From Serratia proteamaculans (lineage in GTDB: Bacteria > Pseudomonadota > Gammaproteobacteria > Enterobacterales > Enterobacteriaceae): a stretch of DNA of 64,000 nt. Both the position numbers and the translations under genes were made by a program. Below are positions 39,189-47,430 of this stretch, in pieces. The notes below the pieces were generated by a model that ran no database searches, had not been told where the DNA came from, and saw only the letters and a program-made list of their open reading frames with translations. Location: positions 62,001 to 126,000 of the forward strand of contig NZ_WBKI01000007.1 of assembly GCF_008830365.1 (NCBI RefSeq). Direction: 5' to 3'. Every line of letters begins with the position of its first letter. Position 1 is the first letter of the stretch.

Positions 39189-40073
39189 ATGTTTAACAAA
39201 TCATTACTGACCCTGGCCTTCGCTGGCATCACTACCTTTAGCGCCTACGCCACTGCGGCTAACACTCTGACCATGGAAGTGTACAACCCAGGTGAGAAAA
39301 GCGTTTTCCCGGTGTCCTCTGAAATCATCAGCGGCAAGCACGAAGTGGCACTGATCGACGCCCAGTTCCAGCGTAATGACGCGGAAGAGCTGGTGAAAAA
39401 GATCAAGGCGACCGGCAAGAAGCTGACCACCGTTTATATCAGCCATTCAGATCCGGATTTCTACTTCGGTCTGGACGTGATTAAAGCCGCCTTCCCACAG
39501 GCGAAAATCATCGCTTCCCCAGGCACCATCGAAGAAATCAACGCCACCAAAGACGGCAAAGTGGCCTACTGGGGCCCAATTCTGAAAGACAACGCACCGA
39601 AAGCTGTGGTGGTCCCACAGGCATTGCAGGGTGACAGCTTTACCGTTGACGGCCAGAAAGTCGAAGTGAAAGGCCTGACCGGTCCAACCCCGGAACGCAC
39701 CTACGTGTGGATCCCGGCGCTGAAAGCGGTAGTGGGCGGTGTTCCGGTCGCGGGCGACAATATCCATCCGTGGGTCGCCGATAACCAGACCGTTGAATCA
39801 CGCGCACACTGGCAGCAAACGCTGGAAGGCATCAAGGCATTGAAACCGAAAGTCGTTGTCCCAGGCCATTTCCTGCCGGGTGCCGACCAGACGCTGAAAT
39901 CCGTCACCTTTACCCAGAACTACCTGACCACGCTGGAAGCTGAACTGCCGAAAGCCAAAGACTCTGCGGAACTGGTGGCGGCAATGAAAAAGCATTACCC
40001 GAACCTGAAAGATGAATCCAGCCTGGAACTGAGCGCCAAGGTGCTGAAAGGCGAAATGAAGTGGCCGCAATAA
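39189..40073 (+). CDS. Exported metallo-beta-lactamase-fold protein with altered metal motif
   Basis: A 294-residue protein with a signal peptide (residues 1-24, cut after AYATA), so periplasmic. The beta-lactamase-like fold is recognisable: AlID at 54-57, TVYISHSDPDFYFG at 81-94, VPVAGDNIHPW at 185-195 and VVVPGHFLPG at 222-231. The usual HxHxDH metal motif is replaced by H-S-D-P-D-F: His86 and Asp90 remain, but Asp88 and Phe91 stand where histidines are expected. Asp190 and His227 match later ligands. Substrate is unknown. It is followed by a DsbA-like gene after 76 bp and is divergent from a LysR gene. Confidence 0.82.
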   Translation: MFNKSLLTLAFAGITTFSAYATAANTLTMEVYNPGEKSVFPVSSEIISGKHEVALIDAQFQRNDAEELVKKIKATGKKLTTVYISHSDPDFYFGLDVIKAAFPQAKIIASPGTIEEINATKDGKVAYWGPILKDNAPKAVVVPQALQGDSFTVDGQKVEVKGLTGPTPERTYVWIPALKAVVGGVPVAGDNIHPWVADNQTVESRAHWQQTLEGIKALKPKVVVPGHFLPGADQTLKSVTFTQNYLTTLEAELPKAKDSAELVAAMKKHYPNLKDESSLELSAKVLKGEMKWPQ

Positions 40074-40110
40074 GTCCATCTAAACCCACAGGCTAAGGCG
40101 TTACTGCTAC

Positions 40111-40132
40111 CCCGCCCTTGAAAGGGGGCGGG
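40111..40132 (+). other. GC hairpin between the MBL-fold and DsbA-like genes
   Basis: CCCGCCC (40111-40117) pairs with GGGCGGG (40126-40132). There is no T run after it, and the ribosome site of the next gene (GAGGAATT) follows at once. It may act as a 3' stabiliser or processing site within a two-gene transcript rather than a terminator. Confidence 0.5.
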
Positions 40133-40149
40133 TATAACGAGGAATTATT

Positions 40150-40800
40150 ATGACCGGCACGACTCTGCATTACATTTTCGATCCGCTGTGTGGCTGGTGT
40201 TATGGCGCAGCCCCCCTGGTGAAGGCGGCCAAAACCATTCCAGGGCTGAACATCGCCCTACACGCCGGTGGCATGATGACCGGCAATAACCGCCGCCAAA
40301 TCACGGACGAATGGCGTAATTATGTTATTCCGCACGACAAGCGTATTGCGGAGTTAACCGGACAGACCTTTGGTGAAGCCTATTTCAATGGACTGCTGCG
40401 TGATACCACGGCGATCATGGATTCTGAGCCGCCCATTACCGCGATTCTGGCCGCTCAGGCGCTGGCGGGACGTGGGCTGGATATGCTGCACCGCATTCAG
40501 GAAGCGCATTATCAGGAAGGTCGACGCATCGCCGATACGCCGGTGCTGGAAGCCCTGGCGAAAGAGCTGGGCCTGGCTTCTGCTCCGTTCATCGCCGAGA
40601 TGCGCTTTAACGCCGGTGCACCGACCGCGCAGCACATCGCCCAAAGCCGGGCGCTGCTGGCCAAAGTTCAGGGCCAGGGCTTCCCGACCTTCGCACTGGA
40701 AGACAGCGAAGGTCAGCTACGCCAGATCCCGGCGGGCAACTATCTGGGTAATGTTGAAGCCTGGAAAGAGTTGTTGAGCGGTGCCGCCACCTGGGCGTAA
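40150..40800 (+). CDS. DsbA-family (FrnE-like) cytoplasmic thiol oxidoreductase
   Basis: A 216-residue thioredoxin-fold protein with the redox motif Cys14-Gly-Trp-Cys17 (IFDPLCGWCYGA), an inserted helical domain and the cis-Pro segment GFPTFALED near residues 178-186. There is no signal peptide, so it is probably cytoplasmic, like FrnE or 2-hydroxychromene isomerase-related proteins rather than DsbA itself. A GAGGA ribosome site lies 7 nt before the ATG. Co-transcription with the upstream exported MBL-fold protein is likely. Whether it acts as a disulfide isomerase or a glutathione-dependent enzyme cannot be told. Confidence 0.85.
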   Translation: MTGTTLHYIFDPLCGWCYGAAPLVKAAKTIPGLNIALHAGGMMTGNNRRQITDEWRNYVIPHDKRIAELTGQTFGEAYFNGLLRDTTAIMDSEPPITAILAAQALAGRGLDMLHRIQEAHYQEGRRIADTPVLEALAKELGLASAPFIAEMRFNAGAPTAQHIAQSRALLAKVQGQGFPTFALEDSEGQLRQIPAGNYLGNVEAWKELLSGAATWA

Positions 40801-40813
40801 TGCCTGCGACAGT

Positions 40814-40844
40814 CCCCGGTATTCACGAAATTGAATGTCCGGGG
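40814..40844. terminator. Hairpin between convergent DsbA-like gene and secreted hypothetical
   Basis: CCCCGG (40814-40819) pairs with CCGGGG (40839-40844), with an inner ATTC/GAAT pair. It lies between two convergent stops, 14 bp past the DsbA-like gene, and fits a bidirectional terminator although T runs are short. Confidence 0.6.
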
Positions 40845-40848
40845 CTGA

Positions 40849-41559
40849 TTATTCGATCCGTACGAAACGCCCTTCTGCCCGTACGTTAAAACCAAAACCG
40901 CAGTCACCCTGGGTATGCATTTCCAACGCATCCGCGGTGAATTGCATCGTCACATCACAGGCCATCGCGTCCTCAGGCTCCCGTTGACGGTACAGCGCCT
41001 TGCCGTGTTCAATCGGTAACGCCGCGGCAAATTCGCCCATATTCGGCCCGTAATACAACCCCATCTGCGGCATATAATAGCCAGAGTATTGGATCAGCCA
41101 GCGGCCGTTTTGTGGCTTGACCTCCACTTCGCTCCAGACACCGCGCCCGGCGTACTGCCAGTAGACGCCAGCCGGTCCGCTCAACGGCGGCTGTTTCGCC
41201 AAACGCTGCTGCAACAGCTTCAGGTTATGCTGGGATTTACTGTCTTGCGGGGCCAGTTCCAGATAGGCACGCGCTTTAAGCAGTTCACCGGCACGCATCA
41301 GCGCCAGCGCCACATTGTTATAGGCCGTGGCGGTCGCCTGACGCTCCAGGCCGCAGAACTCACTCCAGGCGGCCTGATCGCGGAAAATATCGGCGGCTCG
41401 CGGGTAATCACCGCGCTGGTAGGCACTTTTCCCGAGTTCGGCATAGCTCGCCACCTTGTGACAATCGGCATCAATATCCGGCTCATCAATCTGTGCCATC
41501 GCTTGGCTGCTGGCGAGCGCGCCATAGGCCAACAGCAGGGGAACCCACGCCTTCATCAC
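40849..41559 (-). CDS. Secreted hypothetical protein with TPR-like N-terminal half
   Basis: A 236-residue protein that I do not recognise. A signal peptide is clear (residues 1-22, cut after SQAMA). Residues 35-125 look like two or three tetratricopeptide-type helix pairs (YAELGKSAYQRGDYPRAADIFRD; AYNNVALALMRAGELLKARAYLE). The C-terminal half (about 130-236) is beta-rich with WQYAGRGVWSEVEVKPQNGRW and four cysteines overall, two near CDVTMQF and GDCGFGF. It is probably periplasmic. It is convergent with the DsbA-like gene, which is notable given the cysteines, but nothing proves a link. A second Met at residue 2 is an equally good start. Confidence 0.75.
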   Translation of the reverse strand: MMKAWVPLLLAYGALASSQAMAQIDEPDIDADCHKVASYAELGKSAYQRGDYPRAADIFRDQAAWSEFCGLERQATATAYNNVALALMRAGELLKARAYLELAPQDSKSQHNLKLLQQRLAKQPPLSGPAGVYWQYAGRGVWSEVEVKPQNGRWLIQYSGYYMPQMGLYYGPNMGEFAAALPIEHGKALYRQREPEDAMACDVTMQFTADALEMHTQGDCGFGFNVRAEGRFVRIE

Positions 41560-41747
41560 TCATCCTTTCCGCAGTAAACAAGCCCAATTTCGGCGCCAGT
41601 ATAACCGCCATCCCTCCTGGCTTCACCTCTGACGATCCAACCACAATATTTCAAACGGTTAGCCGCGTTAAAACTGCTTACAGTCAGGGTTTGTTTGTTA
41701 CCTGTCCCCGGCCCATGCTGAAAAAAATGCAGAATTAACGAGAGCCC

Positions 41748-43484
41748 ATGAACACAAGCCCCACCCCCAAACACGCCGTCTGGCAGTTGATTAAGCCCTT
41801 CTGGGTTTCAGAAGAAAAACTGCGGGCCTGGTCGATGTTGATCGCCATCATCGCCCTGTCGCTCGGGCTGGTCTACATCAGCGTGCTGATCAACCAGTGG
41901 AACCAGGTGTTCTACGACGCGCTGCAAAACAAAAACTACCCGGTGTTCAAGGCGCAGCTGTGGCGCTTTACCTACCTGGCGCTGATCTTCATCGTGCTGG
42001 CGGTGTATAAAATTTACCTGACACAGGGTCTGCAAATGCGCTGGCGGCGCTGGATGACCGAAAAGTTTATGGGGAAATGGCTGGCTCATCAGGCCTATTA
42101 CCATACCGAACAGCAACAGATCGTCGATAACCCGGACCAGCGTATTGCCGAAGATCTCAACGTGCTGACCCAGTACACGCTGTCGCTGTCACTCGGGCTG
42201 CTCTCCAGCCTGGTGACGCTGTTTTCGTTTATCACCATTCTCTGGCACGTCAGCGGGCCAATGACCTTTGTTATCCATCAGCATGCCGTCACCCTGCCCG
42301 GCTACATGGTGTGGTTCGCCCTGCTATATGCGGTGCTGGGGTCGCTGTTGATTTGGTGGGTCGGTAAACCACTGGTGCAGCTCGGTTTTAATCAGGAACG
42401 CTACGAGGCGAACTTCCGTTTTGGCCTGATCCGCATCCGTGAAAACAACGATGCTATCGCGCTGTACCACGGTGAACCCCGCGAAGCGCAACAGTTGGGC
42501 GATCGTTTTGACAGCATTCGGACCAACTGGGGGTCGATCATGCGTATCACCCGTCGGCTTAACATTGCCTCCAACTTTTACAGCCAGTTTGCCATTGTCT
42601 TCCCGCTGCTGGTGGCGGCACCGCGCTACTTTTCCGGCGCTATCCAGATGGGGGGCATGATGCAGATCGCCTCCGCCTTTGGTCAGGTGCAGGGGGCGTT
42701 GTCGTGGTTTATCGATGCCTTTAGCGATTTGGCGACCTGGAAGGCCTGCGTTAACCGTCTGGCCGGTTTCAACGCCGCCGTGGATCAGGTGCATCATCAG
42801 CAACGAGGCATTCAACTGCCGTCGGAGAACAACCAGCCAGTGATCCTCGACCGCCTCAGCCTGCAATTGCCGGACGGCCAAAGCTTGCTGGAACCGACCT
42901 CGATGACGCTGAAACGCGGCGATCGCGTGCTGATCGTTGGCCCGTCCGGCTGTGGCAAATCAACGCTGCTGCGTGCTATCGCCGGTATCTGGCCCTACGG
43001 TTCCGGCGCCATCGGCCGGGATGCCGCCAGCAGCAGCTTATTCCTGCCGCAGCGCAGCTATATTCCGATTGGCACATTACGGGAGGCGCTCAGTTATCCG
43101 CATCTCGCGGCAGGATACAGCGATGAACAACTGCTGAAAGTGCTGGAAAATTGCCGTCTGAAGCCTCTGCAGCGTTGGCTGGATACCAGCGCCAACTGGA
43201 GCCACCGCCTGTCGCCGGGTGAACAACAGCGGCTGGCATTTGCCCGCGCTATTCTGACCCGTCCGGATATTTTGTTCCTCGACGAGGCCACCAGCGCGCT
43301 GGACGATGAAACCGAGCAACTGATGTACTGCCTGTTGGTGGATGAACTGCCGCAGGTGACGCTGGTCAGCGTGGCGCACCGCAACAGCGTGGCGAAATAT
43401 CACCAGAGCTGCTGGCGCTTTAGCCGTACAGAAGAGAATCAACCGGCGCGTATGGCACTTAGCCCACTGCCGGTCGCCAGTTGA
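41748..43484 (+). CDS. ABC transporter permease/ATPase, YddA/SbmA-BacA type
   Basis: A 578-residue fused exporter half-transporter. The membrane domain (about residues 1-330) begins with WQLIKPFWVSEEKLRAW and has six hydrophobic helices of the SbmA_BacA type. The ATPase domain (about 365-560) has Walker A GPSGCGKST near residue 398, the signature LSPGEQQRLAFARA and Walker B ILFLDEATSALD. It resembles E. coli YddA (561 aa), a putative exporter of unknown substrate; relatives transport peptides, vitamin B12 or lipids. It stands alone between convergent neighbours with its own promoter region. Confidence 0.87.
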   Translation: MNTSPTPKHAVWQLIKPFWVSEEKLRAWSMLIAIIALSLGLVYISVLINQWNQVFYDALQNKNYPVFKAQLWRFTYLALIFIVLAVYKIYLTQGLQMRWRRWMTEKFMGKWLAHQAYYHTEQQQIVDNPDQRIAEDLNVLTQYTLSLSLGLLSSLVTLFSFITILWHVSGPMTFVIHQHAVTLPGYMVWFALLYAVLGSLLIWWVGKPLVQLGFNQERYEANFRFGLIRIRENNDAIALYHGEPREAQQLGDRFDSIRTNWGSIMRITRRLNIASNFYSQFAIVFPLLVAAPRYFSGAIQMGGMMQIASAFGQVQGALSWFIDAFSDLATWKACVNRLAGFNAAVDQVHHQQRGIQLPSENNQPVILDRLSLQLPDGQSLLEPTSMTLKRGDRVLIVGPSGCGKSTLLRAIAGIWPYGSGAIGRDAASSSLFLPQRSYIPIGTLREALSYPHLAAGYSDEQLLKVLENCRLKPLQRWLDTSANWSHRLSPGEQQRLAFARAILTRPDILFLDEATSALDDETEQLMYCLLVDELPQVTLVSVAHRNSVAKYHQSCWRFSRTEENQPARMALSPLPVAS

Positions 43485-43490
43485 TCAACC

Positions 43491-43515
43491 GGGCGCTGCT
43501 TCCCTGGCAGCGCCC
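43491..43515. terminator. Hairpin between the YddA-like gene and agaF
   Basis: GGGCGCTGC (43491-43499) and GCAGCGCCC (43507-43515) are perfect 9-bp complements in the 39-bp gap between convergent stops. ACTTTCCC follows on the plus strand. A shared terminator is likely. Confidence 0.7.
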
Positions 43516-43523
43516 ACTTTCCC

Positions 43524-43958
43524 TCAAATACCGTCCGTCTGCACGTCCTCACATTTTACCCGGCGTCTCTCGTGCCACAGGCTGGTCAACCCACGCTTGC
43601 CACACGCCAGCGCCAGTTCGCGGAATTCATCCAGGCTCAGCCCATCCCGTTCCAGCATCATCTCCGCCACCAATTGCATATTAACGCCCGTCAGTACCTC
43701 GCAATGCCCTTGCGCATCCGCCAACTCGCTGGCACAGCGAAACGGTGAGCCGCCGAGCATATCGGTAAGAAACACCACGCCGTCCGGCTGTGCTACCTCG
43801 GCCAACGCCGAGATCAGCGCGGCCTTTAACTCTGCGGTACTCATCTGCTCGGGAAAATTAACCGCAACGCAGTACGGCTGCGGCCCCACAACCTGTTCAA
43901 CCGCCTGCAACAGCCCACTGGCGAAACCGCCGTGGCCGGTAATCACAATGCCTGGCAT
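43524..43958 (-). CDS. agaF: PTS mannose-family EIIA, N-acetylgalactosamine type
   Basis: Cytoplasmic EIIA that takes phosphate from HPr and passes it to EIIB. It has 144 residues from the ATG at 43958, equal to E. coli AgaF, with AGGAAAGG upstream; an in-frame start at 44003 is not supported. The phosphorylated histidine is His9 in IVITGHGGFASGLL, and LTDMLGGSPF is the partner loop. It is the last gene of the operon, 10 bp after the EIID gene. The sugar assignment rests on the agaR and kbaZ neighbours. Confidence 0.88.
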   Translation of the reverse strand: MPGIVITGHGGFASGLLQAVEQVVGPQPYCVAVNFPEQMSTAELKAALISALAEVAQPDGVVFLTDMLGGSPFRCASELADAQGHCEVLTGVNMQLVAEMMLERDGLSLDEFRELALACGKRGLTSLWHERRRVKCEDVQTDGI

Positions 43959-43968
43959 AAGCCTTTCC

Positions 43969-44862
43969 TCACAGTAAACCGATAAATTTGCCCACCACTC
44001 CAATCACCACCGTCACGCCAATCAGTTTTACCGGTGAGAAGCCACGCTTCATCAGGAAGAAAATCAGCAGCGTAAAGCACAGCGGCAACAGGTTGGGCAT
44101 CAGTTTGTCCAGCACGTCGGTCTGTAGCGCCACACTGGCCTTACCGGCATGCATCACCAGCGGGGTAGAAAGATGTACATAGGAGGCCACCAGCGCGCCG
44201 ATCACCGTCATACCGACAATCGAGGCGGCGTGGGATATTCGTCGGGTATGGGTTTTCAGCAGTGCCAGCGCGCTGGTACCAGCCTGATAACCATAGTGAG
44301 CCAGCCCGAAGCGCAAACCGAAGTGAAACACGTTAAACAGCAGCAGGAAGACGATCGGCCCGAACAGGCTTCCCTCCAGCGCCAGCGAAGCACCAATCCC
44401 GGCGCAGATCGGCAACAGCGTTAGCCAAAACAGCGCATCGCCGATACCCCCCAGCGGGCCCATCAGCGCCACTTTGACCGCACGGATGGTGGAGATCTTC
44501 TCTTTGTTTTGCTCCATCGCCAGCACCAACCCGGAAAGGAAGGTGACGTCAAACGGATGCACATTGATAAACTCCATGTGCATTTTCATCGAGTTGGAAA
44601 GATCCTGCGGATTGCGGTGGATCTTGCGCAACGCTGGGATCAACTGATACAGCCAGCCGCCGGCCTGCATGCGTTCATAGTTGAACGACGCCTGCAGCAG
44701 CAACGAGCGCCAGGCCATGCGATTAATATCACCACGGGTCAAGGCCTCGGCGGGCTGGCTGTCGACGTAGTCGTCCTGCTCCACCTGACTGGTGGCCAGT
44801 GCCTGCGCCATACGTTTTTCCGCTTTTTGCGCCAGCAGATCGTCAGAATCATTAAATGCCAT
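43969..44862 (-). CDS. agaE: PTS mannose-family EIID, N-acetylgalactosamine type
   Basis: Membrane EIID subunit that forms the sugar channel with EIIC. It has 297 residues from the ATG at 44862, chosen because AGGAGG lies 9 nt upstream; an ATG at 44871 would touch that site. The EIID signature is visible in KVALMGPLGGIGDALFWLT, and a C-terminal pair of hydrophobic helices ends with KFIGLL. The start overlaps the EIIC end by 11 nt. The closest functional analogue is AgaE of the E. coli aga/kba cluster. Confidence 0.88.
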   Translation of the reverse strand: MAFNDSDDLLAQKAEKRMAQALATSQVEQDDYVDSQPAEALTRGDINRMAWRSLLLQASFNYERMQAGGWLYQLIPALRKIHRNPQDLSNSMKMHMEFINVHPFDVTFLSGLVLAMEQNKEKISTIRAVKVALMGPLGGIGDALFWLTLLPICAGIGASLALEGSLFGPIVFLLLFNVFHFGLRFGLAHYGYQAGTSALALLKTHTRRISHAASIVGMTVIGALVASYVHLSTPLVMHAGKASVALQTDVLDKLMPNLLPLCFTLLIFFLMKRGFSPVKLIGVTVVIGVVGKFIGLL

Positions 44863-45631
44863 CTTCAGCATCCTCCTGGGGTACAGGTTGTTTGAGCGGG
44901 TCCGCACCGGCCCGTTGACTGTTAAAGAAATCGATCAGGGCGATCGCCAGCGCACCCAGCGCTACGGCCAGGATCGGCAATTTCAGGAAGGTGACGGAAA
45001 TAAAGCCGAGGATGAAGTAGGCCACGTAGGTTTTTTTCATCATCACTTTCATCAGCAGTGAGAAACCAATCGCCGGCATCATGCCACCCGCCACGGCCAG
45101 GCCATCCAACAGCCAGACCGGGGCCTTTTGCACCATGGCGCTGGCCGCGTCGGCACCGAAATAAATCGGCAGAAACGCCACCACAAAATAGAACGCGAAC
45201 AGGATGGTAATACCGAGATAGTTCACCCGTTCGATACCGCGCCAGTTCAGCTCTTTCACCATGCGATCGCAGCGGTGCATCATCGGTGAAAACAGGGTGA
45301 ACAGCAGCGTGATACAGCCCTGTACCGCAATCGAAAACGGTACCGCCACGCCAATCGCCACCTTGGGATCGGCCTTGGTCAGAATGGCAAACGCCGTACC
45401 AATCACCCCGCCAATCACCACGTTCGGCGGCTGAGCCCCCGCCAGCGGCACCATGCCCATCCACACCAGTTCCAGCGTGCCACCCACCAACAGGCCGGTG
45501 TAGACATCCCCCAGGATCAGGCCGACCAGCGGCCCCAGTACTACCGGACGGTGAAAGTGGGTCAGGCCGTCGAACAAGTCGACCCCCGCCAATCCGGCCA
45601 GCAGTGCAATCAATAACGCATCAGTTAACAT
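44852..45631 (-). CDS. agaW: PTS mannose-family EIIC, N-acetylgalactosamine type
   Basis: Membrane EIIC subunit, 259 residues from the ATG at 45631 (GGGGGAAACC upstream). Typical EIIC segments are GPLVGLILGDVYTGLLVGGTLELVWMG and the PPNVVIGGVIGTAFAI loop. Most of the protein is hydrophobic helices with a charged C-terminal tail (ADPLKQPVPQEDAED). It lies 14 bp after the EIIB stop and overlaps the EIID start by 11 nt. E. coli AgaW occupies the same slot. Confidence 0.88.
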   Translation of the reverse strand: MLTDALLIALLAGLAGVDLFDGLTHFHRPVVLGPLVGLILGDVYTGLLVGGTLELVWMGMVPLAGAQPPNVVIGGVIGTAFAILTKADPKVAIGVAVPFSIAVQGCITLLFTLFSPMMHRCDRMVKELNWRGIERVNYLGITILFAFYFVVAFLPIYFGADAASAMVQKAPVWLLDGLAVAGGMMPAIGFSLLMKVMMKKTYVAYFILGFISVTFLKLPILAVALGALAIALIDFFNSQRAGADPLKQPVPQEDAEDGI

Positions 45632-45645
45632 GGTTTCCCCCGAAC

Positions 45646-46122
45646 TCAAAACAGCAGTTTGCCGATCGCCTCACCCGCTTCATCCGGCACCCGGCGCACC
45701 TCACATTCGACGCCCAGCGCCGCCAGCTCGCGAAAGGCAGCCACGTCACCGTCATCCAGCGAGACCGTTTTATGCACCTGCCGCTTCCCCTCGGCAAAAT
45801 GCATGTTGCCGACGTTGACGAAACGGATCGGCACCCCGCCCTGCACCAGCCGCAAAACATCCTGCGGCGTTTTGCACACCAAAAAGATCTTCTGTCGGTC
45901 TGCCGCCTTGTGGATCACATCGATGGTTTTCTGCAGCGTGAAGTAGCGCGTCTGCACCCCCTCCGCCACCACCATGTCCATCAAGTTTTGCTGTACCGGA
46001 TCGGCTGCCGCTTCGTCATTGGCAACCACCACCAGATTGGCTCCCAGGGTGTTGGTCCAGGTGACGCCGACCTGGCCGTGCACCAGTCGGTTATCGATAC
46101 GGGTCATCAAGATATTCGGCAT
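45646..46122 (-). CDS. agaV: PTS mannose-family EIIB, N-acetylgalactosamine type
   Basis: Cytoplasmic EIIB that phosphorylates the sugar during uptake. It has 158 residues from the ATG at 46122; the active histidine is His15 in RIDNRLVHGQVGVTW. Family strands LVVVANDEAAADPVQQNLM and IRFVNVGNMHF are intact. A longer in-frame start at 46161 would lie inside kbaZ and is not favoured. The start follows the kbaZ stop by one base, so coupling is likely. The order kbaZ-agaV-agaW-agaE-agaF matches the first half of the E. coli C aga/kba cluster. Confidence 0.88.
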   Translation of the reverse strand: MPNILMTRIDNRLVHGQVGVTWTNTLGANLVVVANDEAAADPVQQNLMDMVVAEGVQTRYFTLQKTIDVIHKAADRQKIFLVCKTPQDVLRLVQGGVPIRFVNVGNMHFAEGKRQVHKTVSLDDGDVAAFRELAALGVECEVRRVPDEAGEAIGKLLF

Positions 46123-46123
46123 T

Positions 46124-47407
46124 TCAATGCACCTCCGGATAGCAGGCGGCGTGATAATCATCGAGCACCTGCGTCACCTTGTGCATCACCCAGTCCTGCG
46201 GATCGTCGCTCAGTTCGCCGGCATTCATCGCACGCGCCTGATCGGGCAAATATTGGCTTAGCAATGCCAGCGGCACCGGATTACAACGCAGGTTGTCGAT
46301 CAGGCACTCTACCGCCTGCTGGACCTGTGGCTGCGGCCAGTAGTAACGCACCCGGTCACTCAGGCTGTAGTGGCGATCAAGGTACTGTTGATGCGGGTTA
46401 CCGTGGTAATAGCGGCTCCACTGCTGCGGTTGCTCGCGCATCACCTGTTCCAGCGTGGCACACAGCTGTGCCGACTGATGCTCACCCAGCCATTCTCGTT
46501 CGATATGATCCAGGGCAAACAGGGCTTCACGCAGGGCAAAGGTCAGCGCCGGGCCGACTTTCAGGATGGCGAAATGGTCGCCCACCAGTTGCCGGTAGGC
46601 CTGTGGGGGTTGGTAATCCGTTGAGTGCGCTTCGTAGACCATTCCCGGTTGCCGTTCGATAAAACGACTCAGTTCATGGGCCCGCTGCGGCTGATAGTGT
46701 TCCACGCTGTGATGATCAAACTCCACGCCCGGCTGTACCACCAGCGCAATGGTCCGCGTCCAGGCATCAACCAGCTCCGCCCGCTGCCAGGCCAAGCGAT
46801 GCACCTCAAGGGTTTGCTGTACCGCCTGCGGTGTAGTGACCTGCATGCCTTCCAGCGCTTCCTGCGCACCACCCGGTACCGGCACTTCGGTACCTATGAC
46901 ATACACCGGTGGCTCACCGCCGCTTGCCTGCCAGGCGCGCTCCGCCACGGCACACAGCCGCGCAGCGCGAACGGCCACGGTTTCATCATTCAGCGGGAAG
47001 GGATCGCCGACGCAGGACATCGAGCAATCGAGGTGAATTTTGCGAAAACCGGCGCGGACATAATCGTCGATCAGCGTTTCTGCCAGCTGCATCGCCTCTT
47101 CCGCCGGTCGATCCTGCCAGGCATTGGGGCCGAGATGATCACCTCCCAGCCACAGACGATCGCGCGCCAGCCCCACTTCATCCGCCAGTTGCCACAGCGC
47201 ATCGCGGAACTGCTGCGCCGTCTGGCCGGTGTAACCGCCAAACTGATTGACCTGATTCGAGGTGGCCTCAACCAGCACCGGTGTGCCGCGCGCTTTGGCC
47301 TGCCGCAGGGCCGCTTTCAGCACCCAGGGGTGAGCGGAACAAACGGAAAATACCCCAACCGGTTTTCCGGCCTTGTGCTGCTCAACAAGCTGTAACAACT
47401 GCTGCAT
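46124..47407 (-). CDS. kbaZ: Tagatose-1,6-bisphosphate aldolase accessory subunit KbaZ (AgaZ)
   Basis: Non-catalytic TIM-barrel subunit that stabilises and activates the class II aldolase KbaY, which splits tagatose-1,6-bisphosphate. It has 427 residues from the ATG at 47407 (GGGGGA upstream), close to E. coli KbaZ/AgaZ (426) and longer than GatZ (420). Motifs seen include LVEATSNQVNQFGGYTG, WLGGDHLGPNAW and FRKIHLDCSMSC. The catalytic partner gene kbaY is not in this operon. It lies 23 bp after agaR. Confidence 0.9.
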   Translation of the reverse strand: MQQLLQLVEQHKAGKPVGVFSVCSAHPWVLKAALRQAKARGTPVLVEATSNQVNQFGGYTGQTAQQFRDALWQLADEVGLARDRLWLGGDHLGPNAWQDRPAEEAMQLAETLIDDYVRAGFRKIHLDCSMSCVGDPFPLNDETVAVRAARLCAVAERAWQASGGEPPVYVIGTEVPVPGGAQEALEGMQVTTPQAVQQTLEVHRLAWQRAELVDAWTRTIALVVQPGVEFDHHSVEHYQPQRAHELSRFIERQPGMVYEAHSTDYQPPQAYRQLVGDHFAILKVGPALTFALREALFALDHIEREWLGEHQSAQLCATLEQVMREQPQQWSRYYHGNPHQQYLDRHYSLSDRVRYYWPQPQVQQAVECLIDNLRCNPVPLALLSQYLPDQARAMNAGELSDDPQDWVMHKVTQVLDDYHAACYPEVH

Positions 47408-47430
47408 GAATCCCCCACGCAGGCGCCGTA

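Noticed and set aside
45604-46662. 352-codon plus-strand frame opposite agaV and kbaZ
   Set aside because: Antisense to well-supported genes; low-complexity Arg/Ala/Ser-rich translation.
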